From an uncultured Clostridia bacterium (lineage in GTDB: Bacteria > Bacillota > Clostridia > Christensenellales > UBA1242): DNA of 9,472 nt. Location of the stretch: the NCBI GenBank assembly GCA_947584775.1, contig CANPWT010000040.1:1-9472 (forward strand). The letters run 5' to 3'. The translations under genes and the position numbers were made by a program. Under the pieces are notes generated by a model. It searched no databases. It saw nothing but the letters and a program-made list of their open reading frames with translations, and was not told where the DNA came from. This document shows, piece by piece, positions 8,601-9,472 of this stretch; within the stretch, counting starts at the first letter, position 1; each line of letters starts with the position of its first letter.

Positions 8601-9472
8601 TCGCCAATAAATTTAACTTTTATGCTAAAATCGCTAGTTAGGCTTTCAATTTTTGATTTGTAAATTTCGTTGAACATAACAACGCTATATTTGCCCGAAT
8701 TGAAAGTAAAATCTAGTTCATTGTTGCTGCCTATTAATTTATTCCCCTCGCTATGTAGAACAATGTTATCATTAATTGTAAGTTCAAAATTATATTGCCT
8801 GGTTTGACCAACGTGTTCAATAACAAGCAATTTATCAACCGTTGTAAATTTAATTTCACTTGCTATTTTATTTATTTGCAAACTAGAAATTGCCGAGTCT
8901 AAATAATAAACATCTTCCTTTTGCCCAACCGCCAAGGCACGAATTTCAAAATTATTTGTCTGCTCTAACGAATAGGCAGAGGCAAAATCGTATTCATTAT
9001 TTTCCGTGCCATTATTTGTAAATTTATAGCCCGACACAAATTCCTTTTCGTCATCGTGTTCAGTTTTAGATACGATGTTGGTTTTGCTATCAAACGACAA
9101 AGTTGGTGCGGTAAGCCTGTAAACTTTTAACCCTTCGCCATAATCGGAATTTACAATTTCCTTTCCGTTGCCAATTGCTTTAACAAAATATGTTGCGCCC
9201 TTGCTAACTAAATTGGTTGTAAACGGCTCGTTAGCGTTTGGTGTTATATCCAACTTAACTTTTTGGCCGTTTTGTTCAGAGTATATCTCATAACTTTGCG
9301 CTTGTTCAATTTCATTAAAACTTAGTTGTGCTTCTTCCTTGCTTGCAACTGTTAAATTTGGGCTGTTTAAAACTGTAAACGCCAAACTTTTAACTGCCAC
9401 AACCTCGCCGTCCTCACGATATGAAAATACGCTCGCTCCATCGCCCTCTGCATAGGCGGTAACAGTATACTG
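2633..9472 (-). CDS. Giant multi-domain surface/secreted protein: FN3-like module array plus C-terminal GLUG-like beta-helix (5' partial)
   Basis: The gene is open to the right edge. The 24 codons upstream of the GTG at 9400 contain no stop and read as the end of another module (YTVTAYAEGDG matches YNITIRAIGSD and YNLTVQAVGVGDG further on), so that GTG is not the start and the true N-terminus lies outside the window. Numbered from the edge, 2,279 residues are visible. Residues 1 to about 1894 are degenerate fibronectin-III-like modules of about 80-160 residues. Recurring signatures are DGVLTWDAVEDA (B strand, from 1639), DGKFAWDEVENA (from 1718), DGVLHFNEVENA (from 528), DAGxYxI(R)xL(S/G) F-strand motifs (from 812, 1346, 1678) and SNYS-type G strands. 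Residues from about 1911 (PYEVASAEQLLSIG) to the end form a GLUG-like beta-helix. There is no LPXTG motif, membrane anchor or catalytic motif. It ends 8 nt before the peptidase gene. The role is probably structural or adhesive at the cell surface. Family resemblance is by eye; the exact function is unknown. Confidence 0.9.
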   Translation of the reverse strand, partial: QYTVTAYAEGDGASVFSYREDGEVVAVKSLAFTVLNSPNLTVASKEEAQLSFNEIEQAQSYEIYSEQNGQKVKLDITPNANEPFTTNLVSKGATYFVKAIGNGKEIVNSDYGEGLKVYRLTAPTLSFDSKTNIVSKTEHDDEKEFVSGYKFTNNGTENNEYDFASAYSLEQTNNFEIRALAVGQKEDVYYLDSAISSLQINKIASEIKFTTVDKLLVIEHVGQTRQYNFELTINDNIVLHSEGNKLIGSNNELDFTFNSGKYSVVMFNEIYKSKIESLTSDFSIKVKFIGESENNLADSNYSEQKTIKFVTKVDLVRENQTLTFNNIDNVSRQTEFSLLVNEQTILPLNETIILSENKFIFPIDYLKIDSGEVYSVSVISLNTLSSEDNLLFSSVGDKTYVKILNPLNLTHTKSTTNQDNSVKVSFEIDTSSVQKTYSVKLYNLEGDEQIKVNTLPDFYNSNADGNLISIDLDKYDLTGTIYVSAKINTSDSYMDGENTVQVFNSPESKAISFVKIDTVDVSQITTADGVLHFNEVENAIGYDIYKETATSYEKINSAIINTPYYNLKELSGLTNIKIKAISVAEADGVNYTNSNLTAAFQVGKLPAPQLSTADGNLVVTIDDFVSNLFASEGVNLNLIIFNGEQEKLNINLKDELALSGITKDENKLIISPELVLNYKTNELIEENLLAYYSVSSEGEVKYLSSSNSEFKVYGLVNVLNITKSSTIDSQSEILEHMNWQPNDKNILNEQELTLGYKFKLIYNEQTYYSTDPLLMYGENLSYPSVIVKNSIDFPIGYDKNKSGAIDEDERFDAGNYMFSVQVLPKQIGGLNLLSSAYLPNYNLIILAKPTVKIEEGKLVWNSQNYVKGYRVQILNNEGADVVTAINVQTNSFDFSGPEFDGLSGVYQVRVRALSESDLDINNNADINVVSSNYSPNFNLFRLGSATDYGVENGYITFNANKFFTSALISLTDGSREETFSYLNEQYGNSVAGLSSGKLEELSDGDYPKLNETKSYVCKINNSAILNVTQNRNYKLTIQLIGNSSAELPLISSAQFKKDNEKFIKLNSVNYTVSQGKLNYFSPSDYKDINYNFFGENSEFFINTKIYKITIKYLAGAVGKTSEIYAVDYNSFTSALGAALNSDDYKLFENYLDLYGVVKVQHNENNLYINIYKDNIIDFNKDTIYYFPVSETVEDGNISFAGCSDESQIEKIDLTVGGAFVVDVMLLGGDTDENFNSYLTSNVNSTKTFLRYGPNQIEVKDGVVYLNDLRYKIDNSVLDLPVYRLEVTALNGEDSTIVYLYYDTLENAQKVSANDTLTTAEQTKLYQQVRFGDASGKVYIDFGALFDAGNYSINIRTLSGVGGNENSPADYLLNSKKIEDAQDVRVLSPSKFSVVNGVLTFDQAFVEQSISSNLYVTNYEISLTNTNSNENIVFVINEESEGVTINDVSHTISYELPNQINYKDKEFTLNEQDSFAIKLRGVIFGENNIINAKYYTEQNKDYELNFAISPGLENAEIENGVLTWQVVDNANYQNAKIIVKFLDKSGLPVSVTINNAGQSLGGGKYSYQFGDGSYWCDNQNYTTLIDFNTGLVNGIYTDYTIEVKILSKSQTENVLNSLGKTIEKVNRLQRVDASTIRSHDGVLTWDAVEDAEQYLITFAGINKTFTSTETTFNPQGLIDAGKYNITIRAIGSDKLNAIDSNNSQQFTSLGKVQNIRISDGKFAWDEVENAKYYSVVFSCDQSGEMTKLEPQIVSTNSIVAPAELSGNYNLTVQAVGVGDGYEFNGEISEPFVSTTSRPSPVQEINLDSENYTLNITVADDFTKTDSIKISYILQEYIKQNGVVTLESEGKAQTATIPYNEENNYSFALNKLGVYSEINVEVERALSISSSTVSYAGIIDYHIFNFGDGDTNPYEVASAEQLLSIGKRPTSKFKLTKNINLFGVDIAGQLSKNNYIIADNFSGEVDGDDYDIYIQPQDEQTKEFTIEVSERNFALFNSLNGAKIKNLTIGKQEILLKISNTFANNGQNVLKLNMISNDINGADLTNVKINNVRLELTSQTSFTTVYIAGFASEANGSTLTNCSANISVKLNSAVRATKYVSALIARATDCNIIANEQTDEVSLAVSEAQGTNNSYNYIGAIAGSITGSSKIEKAKSSLDANMLNVTNLGGIAGSATTTQIVGCVASGTYSKNNISQAVNLGGILGNGLGVTLRDCNSSFTFTVTLNSASNVYIGGIAGSITNYSSTVHSTVTNCTHTTYTQPTTQIVGTSITVGQYGRSAS
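2636..3742 (-). other. C-terminal GLUG-like beta-helix region of the giant protein
   Basis: The region begins with GDGDTNPYEVASAEQLLSIG followed by FKLTKNINL, the usual lead-in of GLUG-type right-handed beta-helices (a 'start the path, resting state' strand of the type yyLtnDIDL). Six coils follow with cores YIAGFAS, YVSALIA, YIGAIAG, LGGIAG, LGGILG and IGGIAG. They start at about residues 2065, 2098, 2136, 2166, 2198 and 2231 (edge numbering), spaced 30-38 residues apart. Most coils also carry the typical Cys after a Thr/Val stretch: C2080, C2108, C2181, C2213 and C2252. Such domains occur in bacterial adhesins and large secreted proteins. The protein stops a short way past the last coil (GQYGRSAS) with no sorting signal, so this domain is the free C-terminal end. 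Confidence 0.72.
4545..5289 (-). repeat. Three near-identical 13-nt B-strand motifs spaced 363 and 369 bp apart
   Basis: On the plus strand GTTAACACGCCGT occurs at 4545-4557 and 5277-5289, with a single-base variant (GTTAGCACGCCGT) at 4908-4920. On the coding strand each encodes the (D/N)GVLT core of an FN3-like module. The three copies share the same codons (GGC GTG TTA/CTA ACC/ACA type), although the flanking sequence has diverged. The spacing corresponds to 121 and 123 codons, one module length in this part of the array. This fits an ancestral internal duplication or codon-level conservation of the motif. Confidence 0.55.
7046..7081 (-). other. EF-hand-like calcium-binding loop inside an FN3-like module
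   Basis: Residues 798-809 of the visible giant protein read DKNKSGAIDEDE. Ligand positions of the 12-residue EF-hand loop are all satisfied: Asp at 1, Asn at 3, Ser at 5, Gly at 6, Ile at 8, Asp at 9 and Glu at 12. The loop is followed directly by the module's RFDAGNYMFSV F strand. It therefore sits in a loop before that strand, not in a classical helix-loop-helix pair. Dockerin-like or isolated DxDxDG loops in surface proteins bind Ca2+ and stiffen neighbouring domains. That role here is inference. Confidence 0.6.

Larger units (their letters stand above)
3791..9472 (-). repeat. Array of about 16-18 degenerate fibronectin-III-like modules (protein-level repeat)
   Basis: This is the part of the giant gene that encodes tandem beta-sandwich modules. 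Each module tends to open with a short linker and (D/N)GxLxW/F, followed by an aromatic about 10-15 residues later (for example AxxYxI). It then has a G-x-Y-x-(I/V)-x-(I/V)-(R/Q/K)-A F-strand motif and closes with a polar NSxYS-like G strand before the next module. The best-preserved modules lie at about 3.9-5.4 kb and 7.7-8.0 kb. Modules between about 5.4 and 6.6 kb are longer and diverged, including an inserted segment (about 5951-6109) that looks partly helical. Most copies differ strongly at the protein level, so the array is old rather than freshly duplicated. Module boundaries and count are estimates from motif spacing, not from a profile search. Confidence 0.7.

Noticed and set aside
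8444..8641. Plus-strand 65-residue ORF
   Set aside because: It is antisense to FN3-like modules, with no supporting ribosome binding site or homology by eye.
1..9472. CRISPR array, tRNA/rRNA, insertion sequence or riboswitch
   Set aside because: Coding sequence covers essentially the whole window on one strand, and I saw no direct-repeat/spacer pattern, transposase motif or structured RNA element.

Overview
The window holds one tightly packed, three-gene minus-strand unit and no other gene I can support. Read in the direction of transcription (right to left) it contains: (1) the C-terminal 2,279 codons of a giant secreted or surface protein, running in from beyond the right edge; (2) a complete 202-residue signal peptidase I of the SipW / ER-like (Ser-His) class; and (3) the first 672 codons of a large exported protein that runs off the left edge. 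The gap between genes 1 and 2 is 8 nt, and genes 2 and 3 overlap by 1 nt (TAGTG). Translational coupling and a single transcript are therefore likely. No stretch over 300 bases lacks a gene, and no promoter or terminator is visible, so both ends of the operon probably lie outside the window.

The organism looks like a low-G+C Gram-positive bacterium (Bacillota, Clostridia-like, probably an uncultured lineage). The reasons are AT-rich DNA (roughly 35-40% G+C by eye), strong AGGAGG / AGGGGG ribosome binding sites, a GTG start with a good Shine-Dalgarno, a SipW-type peptidase, and FN3-like plus GLUG-like surface architecture. Trp is encoded by TGG, and I saw no sign of an altered code. This assignment is inference.

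Layout: 9472-2633 is the giant protein. About 1,890 residues are a chain of 16-18 degenerate fibronectin-III-like beta-sandwich modules, one of which carries an EF-hand-like calcium loop. These are followed by about 370 residues of a beta-helix with six GLUG-like coils. 2624-2016 is the SipW-like peptidase. 2016-1 is a Tyr/Ser/Thr/Asn-rich exported protein whose N-terminus is a plausible signal peptide.

The arrangement recalls Bacillus sipW with its co-operonic substrates TapA and TasA: a dedicated membrane peptidase beside the surface or matrix proteins it may process. Here the neighbours are much larger proteins with no recognisable TasA domain. The working hypothesis is a self-contained export and assembly unit for a giant surface fibre or adhesin. 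The link between peptidase and substrates is inferred from gene order and signal-peptide appearance only.
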